This document shows positions 48,275 to 58,054 of a stretch of DNA of 64,000 nt, piece by piece; positions within the stretch are counted from its first letter, which is position 1; the number at the start of each line of letters is the position of its first letter. The notes under the pieces are model-generated. The model saw only the letters and a program-made list of their open reading frames with translations, was not told the origin of the DNA and searched no databases. The translations under genes and the position numbers were made by a program. The DNA comes from Macrococcoides bohemicum (GTDB taxonomy: Bacteria > Bacillota > Bacilli > Staphylococcales > Staphylococcaceae): positions 96,610-160,609 of the forward strand of contig NZ_PZJG01000006.1 of NCBI RefSeq assembly GCF_003259675.1, given 5' to 3'.

Positions 48275-49138
48275 ATGAATGAATTATTAAACACAATCAA
48301 ATATATTCCACATACAATTAAAAATGCTTTAATTGAGATTTACTATAACCAAAAGCTTTATTCTATCTGGTTATTGATTAACCTACTATTAATCGCAGCG
48401 ACTTTCTTGTTACTCAATATTACCGAAAGTCTGCCGATTGAAAAAATATCTAAAGTATGGTCGCTTTCTGGTTATTTAGTATTCTTCTGGATCGCATGTT
48501 CTGTATATTTTTCAATGAAGATGTTACAGACAAGAGGGTTTATGCTAAATATTACAAATACACCGACATATGTATTAACGACGGTTCAGATTATTAATTT
48601 TTTCTTGTTGTTTATATTATCTTTATTGATGCTGTTGCTTATTTCAGCGACAAATAAAGTAGAGATGGATACAAGTTTTCTGTGTATAATGTACTTTTCA
48701 TTGTTAACATTTTTATTATTGATGCCAATATGTACGTTACTTGCTTTAACGTCACATTTAATTCGTAATATGCGCTGGATTATCATTGGGATTTTGGCGG
48801 TTATTTTTATTAGTGTGCCTATTTTATGGATTCCATCAGATTTACCTGAATTTGTTGTAAACATATTAAAGCTTAATCCATTTTATTTTGTAGTGAATGG
48901 TATTGAGGAGTCTGTTGTATTAGGAACAACACCTTTTCTTAATTTACCGAGTCAGATGATTTTCATCTTCGAACTTATATTAATTTACTTGTGGTTTGGC
49001 TACCTTTACAAAATTCTAAAGGATGAAATCAATGTCAATAAATCAGTGATGACTGATAATGAAGATAACATTAAGAATAAAGACAATAAACTGAACGTAA
49101 GAAAAATTAACTTCAGCAAAATAAAAAATAAAAAATAG
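48275..49138 (+). CDS. TagG-like ABC-2 family permease
   Basis: 287 residues with six membrane segments. The block NILKLNPFYFVVNGIEESVV near residue 200 is characteristic of TagG/RfbA-type polysaccharide exporters. The N-terminal amphipathic ALIEIYYNQKLYSIW segment also fits. Together with the TagH-like gene just before it this is a plausible second teichoic-acid-type exporter, diverged from the usual TagGH. The C-terminus is Asn/Lys-rich. Start ATG 48275, RBS AGGTG. Terminator directly downstream. Confidence 0.7.
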   Translation: MNELLNTIKYIPHTIKNALIEIYYNQKLYSIWLLINLLLIAATFLLLNITESLPIEKISKVWSLSGYLVFFWIACSVYFSMKMLQTRGFMLNITNTPTYVLTTVQIINFFLLFILSLLMLLLISATNKVEMDTSFLCIMYFSLLTFLLLMPICTLLALTSHLIRNMRWIIIGILAVIFISVPILWIPSDLPEFVVNILKLNPFYFVVNGIEESVVLGTTPFLNLPSQMIFIFELILIYLWFGYLYKILKDEINVNKSVMTDNEDNIKNKDNKLNVRKINFSKIKNKK

Positions 49139-49175
49139 AGTAAAAGATGCGAATACTGCATCTTTTACTCTATTA
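49135..49175. terminator. Bidirectional terminator between the TagG-like and YfhP-like genes
   Basis: Perfect 16-bp stem with a 7-base loop, A-tract left and T-tract right. It overlaps the end of the minus-strand gene (stop at 49165). Confidence 0.9.
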
Positions 49176-50157
49176 TTTTTACACGGCCGCGTAATAATTT
49201 TTTTTGTAATTTATCTTCAGAGAACACCCATCCGGTGTAACTATGTGTTACCTTGTAATCTTTATTTAGTACTAATATGGCTACAAAAGAATAGTGTCCT
49301 TTCTTTAAATAACGTAAATCAATAAAACGCAGTTCATAGCCAGTTTCTGTTTTTGTGACTGTCCAGCGGTAAATTGAGCTAAAATTAATGAATGCTTTAA
49401 AATTAGGATCATTCTTTGCATCCTGCATATATTTTGCTTCTGGAAAAGGTACACGTTTAAAGCGGTCATTGAAGTTAACAGAACGCTTATAACTACGACC
49501 AATGTAATCATGTGTATTTGTCTGGATGGCTACTCGCCACTCAAAGAAACGTATCGTAGGTGCAACGAAAGTTTTGATAATTCTTTCGTCTTTCGGTATC
49601 AATTTAATGGCTGCACGTTTAATCGATTGTTGAAGTATACGTCTAATGATATAGTAGATTACTAGTATAATAATTAAGCTCGTAAAGATATAAACGGGAT
49701 TTCCACCAAAGTACCACAAAGTGATTGCACCAATATGCAATAAGAAAATGATGGGATCAAACGTATTGATAATGCCAATTTGAATCCATTTCTTCGTCAG
49801 CGGTCTTAGTGCCTGCGTCCCATATGAATTAAAGATATCAACAAACACGTGCAGAAAGACGGCAATTTGTGCCCATAACCATATATGGAAATATTGATTT
49901 TCTTTAAAGATAAAACTCACTAAAATTGTAATGAGGATTGGCCACATCAATGTAAATGGAATTGAATGTGTAATACCTCTATGGTTATTGATATATACGG
50001 CATTATTTTTAAATTTTAGCACTGTATCAATATCAGGAATCTGACTTCCGACCATCACTGTTGTAACGATAGCAGGGTACATTGTTGTAACTGCCGGATC
50101 AATCGTTGATAATCCTGCAAGTGCAACGCCCATAACGACATGAGTAGCTGTATCCAT
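49165..50157 (-). CDS. YfhP-like membrane-bound metal-dependent hydrolase (DUF457/YdjM family)
   Basis: 330 residues from ATG 50157 (MDTATHVVMGVALAGLSTID), with RBS AAAGGGATG. Membrane helices fill the N-terminal half; the N-terminal TATHVVMG and NHRGITHSIP supply the histidine pattern of the YdjM/DUF457 family. In B. subtilis YfhP represses a neighbouring operon, but in general the role is unknown. It diverges from mutY, as in Bacillus and Staphylococcus. Confidence 0.82.
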   Translation of the reverse strand: MDTATHVVMGVALAGLSTIDPAVTTMYPAIVTTVMVGSQIPDIDTVLKFKNNAVYINNHRGITHSIPFTLMWPILITILVSFIFKENQYFHIWLWAQIAVFLHVFVDIFNSYGTQALRPLTKKWIQIGIINTFDPIIFLLHIGAITLWYFGGNPVYIFTSLIIILVIYYIIRRILQQSIKRAAIKLIPKDERIIKTFVAPTIRFFEWRVAIQTNTHDYIGRSYKRSVNFNDRFKRVPFPEAKYMQDAKNDPNFKAFINFSSIYRWTVTKTETGYELRFIDLRYLKKGHYSFVAILVLNKDYKVTHSYTGWVFSEDKLQKKLLRGRVKIIE

Positions 50158-50253
50158 ATGAATCATCCCTTTCATATACTATTATAAGCGAAAGTTCATA
50201 GAAGCATGAACGAAATTAATCGAATTAACAATAAATTTAGAAAGTTGGTTGTT

Positions 50254-51297
50254 ATGAAACATAAAGCAACGTTTAGTAAAGATTTATTAAACTGGTTTGA
50301 ACAAAATAAAAGACAGATGCCCTGGCGTGAGACGAAAGACCCATATAAAATATGGTTGTCTGAAGTCATGCTGCAACAAACACAAGTAAATACTGTTCGT
50401 GCCTATTACACAAGATTTATCGAGCGTTTCCCGAGTATTGATATACTTGCTGAAACACCGATTGATGATGTCGCAAAATATTGGGAAGGTTTGGGCTATT
50501 ATTCACGCATTAGAAATTTCCATCAGGCAATTCGTGATGTAAAAGAACATTACAATAGTGAAGTACCGAATGACCCGACTACATTCATCTCATTAAAAGG
50601 TGTTGGTCCATATACACAGGGCGCAGTGATGAGTATTGCATTTAATCATCCATTACCGGCAGTGGATGGCAATGTATATCGTGTATTTGCAAGACTCGAT
50701 AATGATCACTTTGATATAACTAATTCAAAAGCACGACGTCATTTTGAATCGAAAGTAATGGAAGTGATGCCGGAAGCAGCAGGTGACTTCAATGAAGCGT
50801 TGATGGAACTGGGAGCAACGGTGTGCACTCCGAAAGCCCCTTTATGTATGCTTTGTCCCGTTCAAAGTCACTGCGTGGCTTTTGAAGAAGGAAGTGTATT
50901 GAATTTACCAGTTAAGTTGAAAAAAGTTAAGAAAACTGTTCAGCAATATAAAGTTCTGATTATCCAAAAGGATGGACAGATCATTATTGAACAGCGACCT
51001 GAAACAGGTTTACTGGCATCGATGTGGCAGTTTCCGATGTTTGAAATGGATACACATGTAAGTGATATTGAAGAACAAATGGATATGTCATTGTTTATTG
51101 AAGACACACCAATAGTTAAGACGAAACATCAATTTACACATCTAGAATGGCAGCTTGAAGTATATATTGCACATACGAAAGATATCCTACCTGAAAACTA
51201 TCAACTCATTTCAGTTGAAGATAAAAATTTATATAATTTTCCGGTATCGATGACTAAAATCTTTAATTATTATATTGATAACAATCATCAAGTTTAA
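50254..51297 (+). CDS. mutY: A/G-specific adenine glycosylase MutY
   Basis: 347 residues from ATG 50254 (MKHKATFSKDLLNWFEQN), preferred by family length; an in-frame ATG at 50206 is an alternative. Catalytic Glu in WLSEVMLQQTQV, HhH motif LKGVGPYTQGAVMSIAF with the downstream catalytic Asp in AVDGNVYRV, and a [4Fe-4S] cluster motif CTPKAPLCMLCPVQSHC (Cx6Cx2Cx5C). The C-terminal MutT-like domain recognises 8-oxoguanine. It removes adenine mispaired with 8-oxoG. Confidence 0.95.
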   Translation: MKHKATFSKDLLNWFEQNKRQMPWRETKDPYKIWLSEVMLQQTQVNTVRAYYTRFIERFPSIDILAETPIDDVAKYWEGLGYYSRIRNFHQAIRDVKEHYNSEVPNDPTTFISLKGVGPYTQGAVMSIAFNHPLPAVDGNVYRVFARLDNDHFDITNSKARRHFESKVMEVMPEAAGDFNEALMELGATVCTPKAPLCMLCPVQSHCVAFEEGSVLNLPVKLKKVKKTVQQYKVLIIQKDGQIIIEQRPETGLLASMWQFPMFEMDTHVSDIEEQMDMSLFIEDTPIVKTKHQFTHLEWQLEVYIAHTKDILPENYQLISVEDKNLYNFPVSMTKIFNYYIDNNHQV

Positions 51298-51369
51298 TTT
51301 CGTTTATTGAGGCCTTTATTATGTTATAATTTAAAATGCAAATATTATAAATTATAGGTGGTGTGGAAT

Positions 51370-51918
51370 ATGGTCAAAGAATCCATACCAAATGAAGGCC
51401 AGAATGTGCAGATACAAAGTTATAAACATAATGGGAAAATTCACAGAGTCTGGTCTGAAACAACGATTTTAAAAGGGACGAATCATGTTATCATTGGGGG
51501 TAATAATCGCACACTTGTAACTGAAAGTGACGGTAGAACATGGGTTACAAGAGAACCAGCTATCGTGTATTTTCATTCAGAGTATTGGTTTAATGTCATT
51601 TGTATGTTTAGAGAAGATGGTGTGTATTATTACTGCAACTTATCATCACCATTTATTTACGATACAGAAGCCATTAAATACATTGATTATGATTTAGATA
51701 TTAAAGTCTATCCTAATGGTAAGTATCACTTATTGGATGAAGATGAATATGAACAGCATATGAAACAGATGAACTATCCAAAAGAGATTGATGAAATCCT
51801 AAGGCGAAACGTTGATATTTTGCAGCAATGGATTGAGAGGAAAAAGGGACCATTTGCGCCGGATTTCATAAAGGTCTGGCAAGAGCGATTTCATTTCCAG
51901 AAAAGAATGAAAGATTAA
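51370..51918 (+). CDS. Nucleoside tri/diphosphatase Ntdp (DUF402)
   Basis: 182 residues from ATG 51370 ([20 protein letters not shown]); a GTG 12 bases earlier lies within the RBS AGGTGGTG. Very close to the characterised S. aureus DUF402 enzyme: [32 protein letters not shown] and [17 protein letters not shown] are the conserved blocks. It hydrolyses nucleoside tri- and diphosphates using a divalent metal. The mutY-ntdp-ABC order is as in S. aureus. Confidence 0.93.
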   Translation: MVKESIPNEGQNVQIQSYKHNGKIHRVWSETTILKGTNHVIIGGNNRTLVTESDGRTWVTREPAIVYFHSEYWFNVICMFREDGVYYYCNLSSPFIYDTEAIKYIDYDLDIKVYPNGKYHLLDEDEYEQHMKQMNYPKEIDEILRRNVDILQQWIERKKGPFAPDFIKVWQERFHFQKRMKD

Positions 51919-51946
51919 ATCAACCTATCATTAGGTTGATTTAATT
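51917..51946 (+). terminator. Terminator after ntdp
   Basis: 11-bp arms (51917-51927 and 51932-51942), 4-base loop, followed by TTTAATTTTG; moderately T-rich. Confidence 0.75.
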
Positions 51947-51965
51947 TTGTTAAGGGAGTTTTAAT

Positions 51966-53711
51966 ATGATAAAACGGTATATGCAGTTTGTTAAACCTTA
52001 CTGGATGTTGATTATTTTGACCATTGCCATCGGAATTCTGAAGTTTGGTATACCTTTAATGATTCCATTACTGATTAAATATGTGATCGATGATGTAATC
52101 AGTAATGGTGCCATGACAATTGAAGAGAAAAAGTCAGCATTGATGAATGTAATATTAATCTTTGGGTTTATCTTTGTTGTCATCCGTCCGCCTGTAGAAT
52201 ATTATAGACAATATTTAGCACAGTGGACAAGTAACAAAATATTGTATGATATTAGAAAGAAACTATATAAACATTTGCAGGCACTAAGTGTCAGATTTTA
52301 TTCTAACAATAAAGTTGGAGAAGTTATTTCACGTGTAATTAACGATGTAGAGTCAACGAAAGACTTCATCGTTACTGGATTGATGAATGTCTGGCTGGAT
52401 CTTGTTACAATCATCATCGCACTTGCAATTATGTTTACGATGGATGTGAAATTAACATTAATTTCATTGATCGTCTTCCCCTTCTACATGTTTAGTATCT
52501 ATTACTTCTTTGGTAATCTCCGCAAATTAACACGTGCACGAAGTCAGTCTCTAGCAGAAGTACAAGGTTTCTTACATGAACGTGTGCAGGGTATGACTGT
52601 TATCAAGACCTTTGCAATTGAAGAGGAAGAGAATGAACGATTTAATAAACGCAATAAAAATTTCCTGAAGAAAGCAACTGACCATACGAAATGGAATGCG
52701 AAAAGTTTCGCAGTCATCAATACGATTACGGATATCGGTCCGCTGCTTGTTGTAGGGTTTGGTGCGTATCTCGTGATTGAAGGTGACTTAACAGTAGGTA
52801 GTTTAGCAGCATTTATCGCCTATCTCGACCGTTTATACGGACCGTTACGTCGATTAGTATCATCATCAACGACGCTGACACAAAGTTTAGCTTCGATGGA
52901 CCGTATGTTCCAGCTCTTTGATGAGCCATATGATGTTAAAGATGAACCGCATGCGCGTGATATCAAAGTTCAGCACGGTGATATTACATTTAAAAATGTA
53001 GGATTTAAATATAATGAAAATGATGAAGAAGTGTTACATCATGTCAATCTAGATATCACTAGCGGTGAAACTGTAGCTTTTGTAGGTATGAGTGGTGGCG
53101 GAAAGTCAACGATGATTAGTTTAATACCAAGATTCTATGATGTGACAAGCGGTGAAATTGAAATTGATCACGTACCTTTAAAGGATTATTCAATTGAAAG
53201 TTTAAGAACACAAATTGGCATGGTCATGCAGGATAATATACTGTTTTCTGAATCAATCAGAGAAAATATATTACTCGGTAAACCAAATGCGACAGAAGAA
53301 GAAATGATCTATGCAGCAAAACTTGCTAATGCTCATGATTTTATCATGAGTTTACCGGATGGTTACGACACAGAAGTTGGTGAACGTGGTGTTAAATTAT
53401 CTGGTGGTCAAAAACAACGTGTAGCTATTTCACGTGTATTCCTAAAGAATCCACCGATATTAATTCTGGATGAAGCGACAAGTGCACTTGATCTTGAAAG
53501 TGAAGCGGTTATACAGGAAGCACTGGAAACGTTATCGAAAGATAGAACAACCGTGATAGTTGCACACAGACTATCTACGATTACACATGCAGATAAGATT
53601 GTCGTGATTCAGAATGGTGAGATTGTTGAAATTGGTACGCATCAGGAACTAATGAATAACCGTTCACATTATTACAATTTATATTCTATTCAGCATTTAG
53701 AAGCAGAATAG
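51966..53711 (+). CDS. ABC multidrug exporter, Sav1866 type
   Basis: 581 residues, half-transporter with an N-terminal six-helix domain and a C-terminal ATPase: Walker [11 protein letters not shown] near residue 374, signature KLSGGQKQR near residue 478, Walker [13 protein letters not shown] near residue 498 and H-loop VAHRLST. Long identical blocks with the structurally characterised S. aureus Sav1866 (for example [20 protein letters not shown]) make orthology clear. It works as a homodimer that exports lipophilic compounds. RBS AAGGGAG. Confidence 0.94.
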   Translation: MIKRYMQFVKPYWMLIILTIAIGILKFGIPLMIPLLIKYVIDDVISNGAMTIEEKKSALMNVILIFGFIFVVIRPPVEYYRQYLAQWTSNKILYDIRKKLYKHLQALSVRFYSNNKVGEVISRVINDVESTKDFIVTGLMNVWLDLVTIIIALAIMFTMDVKLTLISLIVFPFYMFSIYYFFGNLRKLTRARSQSLAEVQGFLHERVQGMTVIKTFAIEEEENERFNKRNKNFLKKATDHTKWNAKSFAVINTITDIGPLLVVGFGAYLVIEGDLTVGSLAAFIAYLDRLYGPLRRLVSSSTTLTQSLASMDRMFQLFDEPYDVKDEPHARDIKVQHGDITFKNVGFKYNENDEEVLHHVNLDITSGETVAFVGMSGGGKSTMISLIPRFYDVTSGEIEIDHVPLKDYSIESLRTQIGMVMQDNILFSESIRENILLGKPNATEEEMIYAAKLANAHDFIMSLPDGYDTEVGERGVKLSGGQKQRVAISRVFLKNPPILILDEATSALDLESEAVIQEALETLSKDRTTVIVAHRLSTITHADKIVVIQNGEIVEIGTHQELMNNRSHYYNLYSIQHLEAE

Positions 53712-53726
53712 TGTGGCGTGTTTGAG

Positions 53727-53771
53727 CCCTCTATTGTATGATATATCTATCATACATAGGGGGTATTTTTT
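53727..53771 (+). terminator. Terminator after the Sav1866-type gene
   Basis: Stem of about 15 bp with one mismatch (GTATGATA core) around TATC, followed by six Ts. It lies right before the glutamate-synthase-like pseudogene. Confidence 0.8.
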
Positions 53772-54119
53772 GTGGACTTGTTACAAACGATTCAATAGAT
53801 TGTGGATACAATTCTTTTGATACTGATACTGATACTGATACTGATTGTTGTGATTGCACTTGGGCTTGGCGCAGACTTAGTTCAAGTTGCCCGTGCGATG
53901 ATGATGAGTGTCGGATGTATTATGGCCCAACAATGTCATACGAATGACTGTCCTGTGGGAGTAGCGACAACTGTTCCAGATAAAGAGAAAGATTTAGTTG
54001 TTGAAAGTCCTACACAAATTACAGCGAAACACTTATTATATCGTACTGAAAATGGTGAGATTATTACTGGTGAACAGTACGTGAATAGAATGTATAAACC
54101 TTTAAAAGAAGCGGTTTAA
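53772..54119 (+). pseudogene. Decayed FMN-binding glutamate synthase-like gene (YerD type)
   Basis: In frame from a GTG at 53772: an N-terminus (MDLLQTIQ), an in-frame TAG stop at 53796-53798, then a membrane-helix remnant built from ATACTG repeats (LILILILILIV). This joins directly to GADLVQVARAMMMSVGCIMA, QQCHTNDCPVGVATTVP, and then SPTQITAKHLLYRTENGEII. The blocks match the N-terminal helix, FMN-binding and C-terminal region of YerD-type proteins (about 520 residues), so two internal deletions removed most of the gene. It is not expected to be functional. The remnant ends 5 bases before a terminator. Confidence 0.75.
53818..53846 (+). repeat. ATACTG hexanucleotide repeats inside the pseudogene
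   Basis: Four to five consecutive ATACTG units (53819-53845), in frame, encode alternating Ile-Leu in the membrane helix. Such repeats slip easily and may have contributed to decay. Confidence 0.8.
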
Positions 54120-54124
54120 ATGGT

Positions 54125-54160
54125 AAGCGATAAATTCAATTTGGGTTTATCGCTTTTTAC
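54125..54160 (+). terminator. Terminator after the pseudogene
   Basis: 9-bp stem AGCGATAAA / TTTATCGCT (54126-54134 with 54146-54154), 11-base loop, then five Ts. Its stem shares the GCGATA word of the 61-bp repeat but not its layout. Confidence 0.85.
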
Positions 54161-54284
54161 TTTTAATTTATTTTTTTGGGTCTTCGGAATATATAGTGGA
54201 ATTACTTTCTTAATAGTTTAAAAACAACTGGTGTTTAAATCGGATTTTCTGGTGGGATGTTAGGATAATCAATAGTATTATATA

Positions 54285-54314
54285 AAAGTATCAATCACAT
54301 ACGAGTGATACTTT
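54285..54314. other. Inverted repeat upstream of merR
   Basis: AAAGTATCA (54285-54293) and TGATACTTT (54306-54314) are perfect 9-base arms with a 12-base centre. It could be an operator, an old terminator or an element end; the sequence does not decide. Confidence 0.45.
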
Positions 54315-54341
54315 GGGAAAAAATAAAATAGTCCAATTTAC

Positions 54342-54373
54342 TTGACCGTGTACTATGGTACACGGTTTATAAT
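54342..54373 (+). promoter_or_regulatory. mer promoter/operator with overlong spacer
   Basis: TTGACC (-35, 54342-54347) and TATAAT (-10, 54368-54373) are 20 bp apart. Within the spacer lies a perfect dyad ACCGTGTAC-TATG-GTACACGGT (54345-54366). This overlong spacer with central palindrome is the hallmark of MerR-family promoters, which the metal-bound regulator untwists to activate. The merR start follows at 54393, so merR and merA share this promoter. Confidence 0.88.
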
Positions 54374-54392
54374 ATTCATGGGGTGAAATAAG

Positions 54393-54785
54393 ATGATTTA
54401 TCGCATTAGTGAGTTTGCAGATAAATGTGGAGTTAATAAAGAAACGATCAGATATTACGAGCGAAAAAATTTATTACAAGAACCTCACCGAACGGAAGCT
54501 GGTTATCGGATATATTCATATGATGACGTTAAGCGTGTTGGGTTTATTAAACGAATACAGGAACTTGGTTTTTCTTTAAGCGAGATTTATAAATTACTTG
54601 GTGTTGTAGATAAAGATGAAGTTCGTTGTCAAGATATGTTCGAATTTGTTTCTAAAAAACAAAAGGAAGTGCAAAAACAAATAGAGGATTTAAAACGAAT
54701 TGAAACTATGTTAGACGACTTAAAACAACGATGTCCAGATGAAAAGCAATTACATTCGTGTCCAATAATAGAAACATTAACATGA
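54393..54785 (+). CDS. merR: Mercury-responsive transcriptional regulator MerR
   Basis: 130 residues. N-terminal winged HTH ([20 protein letters not shown]), a dimerisation helix and the three Hg-binding cysteines of the Gram-positive MerR group: RCQD near residue 79, and [12 protein letters not shown] near residues 114-123. With Hg(II) bound it activates the promoter upstream. It is followed after 28 bases by merA. ATG with the GGGGTGAA RBS. Confidence 0.93.
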   Translation: MIYRISEFADKCGVNKETIRYYERKNLLQEPHRTEAGYRIYSYDDVKRVGFIKRIQELGFSLSEIYKLLGVVDKDEVRCQDMFEFVSKKQKEVQKQIEDLKRIETMLDDLKQRCPDEKQLHSCPIIETLT

Positions 54786-54813
54786 GAGATTAATTAACGA
54801 AAGGAGCTTTTTT

Positions 54814-56454
54814 ATGAATAAATTTAAGGTAAACATTTCAGGAATGACTTGTACGGGTTGTGAAAAACACGTAGAATCAGTACTTGAAAAGATAGGTGCT
54901 AAAAATATTGAGTCTAGTTATCGTCGTGGTGAAGCAGTATTTGAACTGCCCGATGATATTGAGGTTGAAAGTGCAATAAAGGCGATTGATGAAGCAAATT
55001 ACCAAGCCGGAGAAATTGAAGAAGTATCATCACTAGAAAACGTGGCGTTAATTAATGAAGACAATTATGACCTTCTTATTATTGGTTCTGGTGCTGCTGC
55101 CTTTTCTTCGGCAATTAAAGCTATAGAATACGGTGCAAAAGTTGGAATGATTGAGCGTGGAACGGTTGGGGGAACCTGTGTGAATATTGGCTGTGTTCCG
55201 TCAAAAACTCTTCTTAGGGCAGGGGAAATCAATCATTTATCAAAAGACAATCCGTTTATAGGTTTACAAACATCCGCTGGAGAAGTGGATTTAGCTAGTT
55301 TAATCACGCAAAAGGATAAATTGGTGAGCGAACTTCGGAATCAAAAATATATGGATTTAATTGATGAATATAATTTTGATTTAATTAAAGGTGAAGCAAA
55401 ATTCGTTGATGCTAGTACGGTTGAGGTCAATGGGGCAAAGTTATCTGCAAAACGCTTTTTAATTGCAACAGGTGCATCGCCTTCGTTGCCCCAAATTTCA
55501 GGACTTGAAAAAATGGACTATTTAACTAGTACAACACTTCTTGAGTTAAAGAAAATACCAAAACGATTAACTGTAATTGGTTCAGGATACATTGGAATGG
55601 AGCTTGGACAACTATTTCATCATTTAGGTTCAGAAATAACGCTTATGCAAAGAAGTGAGCGACTTTTAAAGGAGTATGATCCTGAGATTTCAGAGTCAGT
55701 TGAAAAAGCGTTAATTGAACAGGGTATAAACCTTGTCAAAGGGGCAACTTTTGAGCGTGTTGAACAAAGTGGAGAGATAAAAAGGGTTTACGTAACAGTA
55801 AATGGCAGTAGAGAAGTCATTGAATCAGATCAGTTACTTGTTGCCACTGGAAGAAAACCAAATACGGATTCTTTAAATTTAAGTGCAGCAGGTGTTGAAA
55901 CTGGAAAAAATAATGAAATCCTGATCAATGATTTTGGTCAAACAAGTAATGAAAAGATTTATGCAGCAGGAGATGTGACTTTAGGACCACAATTTGTATA
56001 TGTAGCAGCCTATGAAGGTGGAATTATTACTGATAATGCTATTGGTGGATTAAACAAAAAAATAGATTTATCGGTAGTTCCTGCTGTTACGTTTACGAAT
56101 CCGACGGTTGCAACGGTTGGTTTAACAGAAGAACAAGCAAAAGAGAAAGGGTATGATGTGAAGACATCTGTATTACCTTTAGATGCTGTTCCAAGAGCAA
56201 TTGTAAACCGTGAAACAACCGGTGTATTTAAACTAGTAGCAGATGCAGAAACACTAAAAGTATTAGGGGTTCATATTGTATCTGAGAATGCAGGAGATGT
56301 CATCTATGCAGCATCATTAGCTGTTAAATTTGGCTTAACGATAGAAGATTTAACAGAAACCCTAGCACCATATTTAACAATGGCTGAAGGGCTAAAATTA
56401 GCTGCACTTACGTTCGATAAAGATATTTCGAAATTATCTTGTTGTGCAGGCTAA
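54814..56454 (+). CDS. merA: Mercuric reductase MerA
   Basis: 546 residues. An N-terminal HMA domain (residues 1-70) with GMTCTGC, then the FAD/NAD(P) pyridine-nucleotide disulfide oxidoreductase with the redox pair [13 protein letters not shown] near residue 120, NADPH-binding [33 protein letters not shown] and the C-terminal Hg-delivery pair LSCCAG. It reduces Hg(II) to volatile Hg(0) in the cytoplasm. Very similar in layout and terminal residues to the S. aureus pI258-type enzyme. No merP, merT, or merB gene is present in the block. RBS AAAGGAG. Confidence 0.96.
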   Translation: MNKFKVNISGMTCTGCEKHVESVLEKIGAKNIESSYRRGEAVFELPDDIEVESAIKAIDEANYQAGEIEEVSSLENVALINEDNYDLLIIGSGAAAFSSAIKAIEYGAKVGMIERGTVGGTCVNIGCVPSKTLLRAGEINHLSKDNPFIGLQTSAGEVDLASLITQKDKLVSELRNQKYMDLIDEYNFDLIKGEAKFVDASTVEVNGAKLSAKRFLIATGASPSLPQISGLEKMDYLTSTTLLELKKIPKRLTVIGSGYIGMELGQLFHHLGSEITLMQRSERLLKEYDPEISESVEKALIEQGINLVKGATFERVEQSGEIKRVYVTVNGSREVIESDQLLVATGRKPNTDSLNLSAAGVETGKNNEILINDFGQTSNEKIYAAGDVTLGPQFVYVAAYEGGIITDNAIGGLNKKIDLSVVPAVTFTNPTVATVGLTEEQAKEKGYDVKTSVLPLDAVPRAIVNRETTGVFKLVADAETLKVLGVHIVSENAGDVIYAASLAVKFGLTIEDLTETLAPYLTMAEGLKLAALTFDKDISKLSCCAG

Positions 56455-58042
56455 GGGAACTTTTTTACAACTCCCTATTCAAGTGAACCAGCTAATGCTT
56501 TAAGGGATTTTCTAAGTGCATTTGTGGTCACAAAAATAATTTAACACTGATGATTTCGACATCAAATCTATAATTGATACCTTAACACCGCAGAGTAATA
56601 AAGGATGAATAATATGTCAGACTTATTATCCCTACCAGACATTAAAACAATAGAACCGCCACAAGAAAATGAAACCGATATGATGTTTAAAGTTGAAGCA
56701 GTCGGACCACCTGAACGTTGTCCTGAATGTGGTTTTGACAAGTTGTACAAACACAGTTCAAGAAATCAACTAATTATGGATTTGCCCATTCGTTTAAAGC
56801 GAGTGGGCTTACAATTGAACCGTAGACGATACAAGTGTCGTGAATGCGGATCTACCTTCTGGGAACGCCTAATATCTGTAGATGAAAAGCGTAGTATGAC
56901 CAAAAGGCTTTTAAAGTCCATTCAAGAGCAATCCATGTCTAAGACCTTTGTAGAAGTCGCAGAAAGCGTTGGTGTTGACGAGAAAACCATTAGGAACGTT
57001 TTTAAGGACTATGTGGCACTCAAAGAACGTGAATACCAGTTTGAAACTCCTAAGTGGCTTGGGATAGACGAGATACATATTATCCGTAGACCTCGGCTTG
57101 TATTGACTAATATTGAACGCAGGACTATTTATGACATCAAGCCTAACCGTAACAAGGAAACAGTCATCCAACGTCTTTCAGAAATCAGTGACAGGACTTA
57201 CATTGAGTACGTCACAATGGATATGTGGAAGCCCTACAAAGACGCAGTGAACACTATCCTTCCACACGCTAAAGTTGTCGTAGATAAGTTTCATGTAGTT
57301 AGAATGGCTAATCAAGCCTTAGATAACGTCAGAAAGTCTTTGAAAGCCCATATGAGCCAAAAAGAAAGACGTACCCTTATGCGTGAAAGGTTTATCCTTC
57401 TAAAGCGTAAACACGATCTAAATGAACGTGAATCATTCCTCTTAGATACTTGGTTAGGTAATCTTCCTGCTTTAAAAGAAGCCTATGAACTCAAAGAAGA
57501 GTTTTACTGGATATGGGATACTCCTGATCCAGATGAAGGTCATCTTCGTTATAGTCAATGGAGACACCGTTGTATGTCCAGCAACTCTAAAGACGCATAT
57601 AAAGACCTCGTGAGAGCCGTAGACAACTGGCATGTCGAAATATTCAACTACTTTGATAAAAGGCTCACTAATGCTTATACGGAGTCAATTAACAGCATTA
57701 TTAGGCAGGTAGAGCGAATGGGTAGAGGTTACTCGTTTGATGCCTTACGAGCCAAAATCCTTTTCAATGAGAAGCTCCATAAAAAGCGTAAGCCACGATT
57801 TAATTCAAGTGCTTTCAATAAAGCTATGTTATACGATACTTTCAATTGGTATGAAGTGAATGATCACGACATTACAGACAACTTTGGTGTCGATTTTTCC
57901 ACACTTATTAAGAATTTGGAGAAGGGTGATTTATAAGCCCTTTTCCACCATAAAATCCGAATACCCATTTTTTTAAATGGTTTCTTAATTGTGTCTAAAT
58001 TAAATTTGCATATCAAGATATTGTAAGGGTAAATGAAGTAGT
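56455..58042 (+). mobile_element. Insertion sequence of the ISL3 family, boundaries approximate
   Basis: The transposase and its flanks between merA and the 3-methyladenine glycosylase gene. The element must lie within this span because the next genes on both sides are complete. Terminal inverted repeats and the target duplication were not identified by eye, so the ends given are the limits of the span and not the IS termini. Confidence 0.55.
56605..57936 (+). CDS. ISL3-family transposase
   Basis: 443 residues, full length for the family. N-terminal zinc-finger (CPECGFDKLYKHSSRN and CRECGSTFWE), a helix-turn-helix region, then the DDE domain with GIDEIHI (Asp about 154), YVTMDMWKPYKDAV (Asp about 205) and YTESINSIIRQ (Glu about 360). 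No frameshift or stop interrupts it, so it may still be active. ATG with a weak RBS (AAAGGATG). I could not define terminal inverted repeats with confidence: GGATTTT occurs on both sides (56509 region and 57980 region, opposite strands), but this is short. Confidence 0.88.
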   Translation: MNNMSDLLSLPDIKTIEPPQENETDMMFKVEAVGPPERCPECGFDKLYKHSSRNQLIMDLPIRLKRVGLQLNRRRYKCRECGSTFWERLISVDEKRSMTKRLLKSIQEQSMSKTFVEVAESVGVDEKTIRNVFKDYVALKEREYQFETPKWLGIDEIHIIRRPRLVLTNIERRTIYDIKPNRNKETVIQRLSEISDRTYIEYVTMDMWKPYKDAVNTILPHAKVVVDKFHVVRMANQALDNVRKSLKAHMSQKERRTLMRERFILLKRKHDLNERESFLLDTWLGNLPALKEAYELKEEFYWIWDTPDPDEGHLRYSQWRHRCMSSNSKDAYKDLVRAVDNWHVEIFNYFDKRLTNAYTESINSIIRQVERMGRGYSFDALRAKILFNEKLHKKRKPRFNSSAFNKAMLYDTFNWYEVNDHDITDNFGVDFSTLIKNLEKGDL

Positions 58043-58054
58043 GAGGTGAAGGAT

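Noticed and set aside
53738..53947. Open frame with repeated Asp-Thr across the pseudogene
   Set aside because: It is another frame of the ATACTG repeats; the family blocks are in the frame starting at 53772.
56509..57990. GGATTTT on both sides of the ISL3 transposase as terminal inverted repeats
   Set aside because: Seven bases are too few and no target duplication was found; the termini are left undefined.
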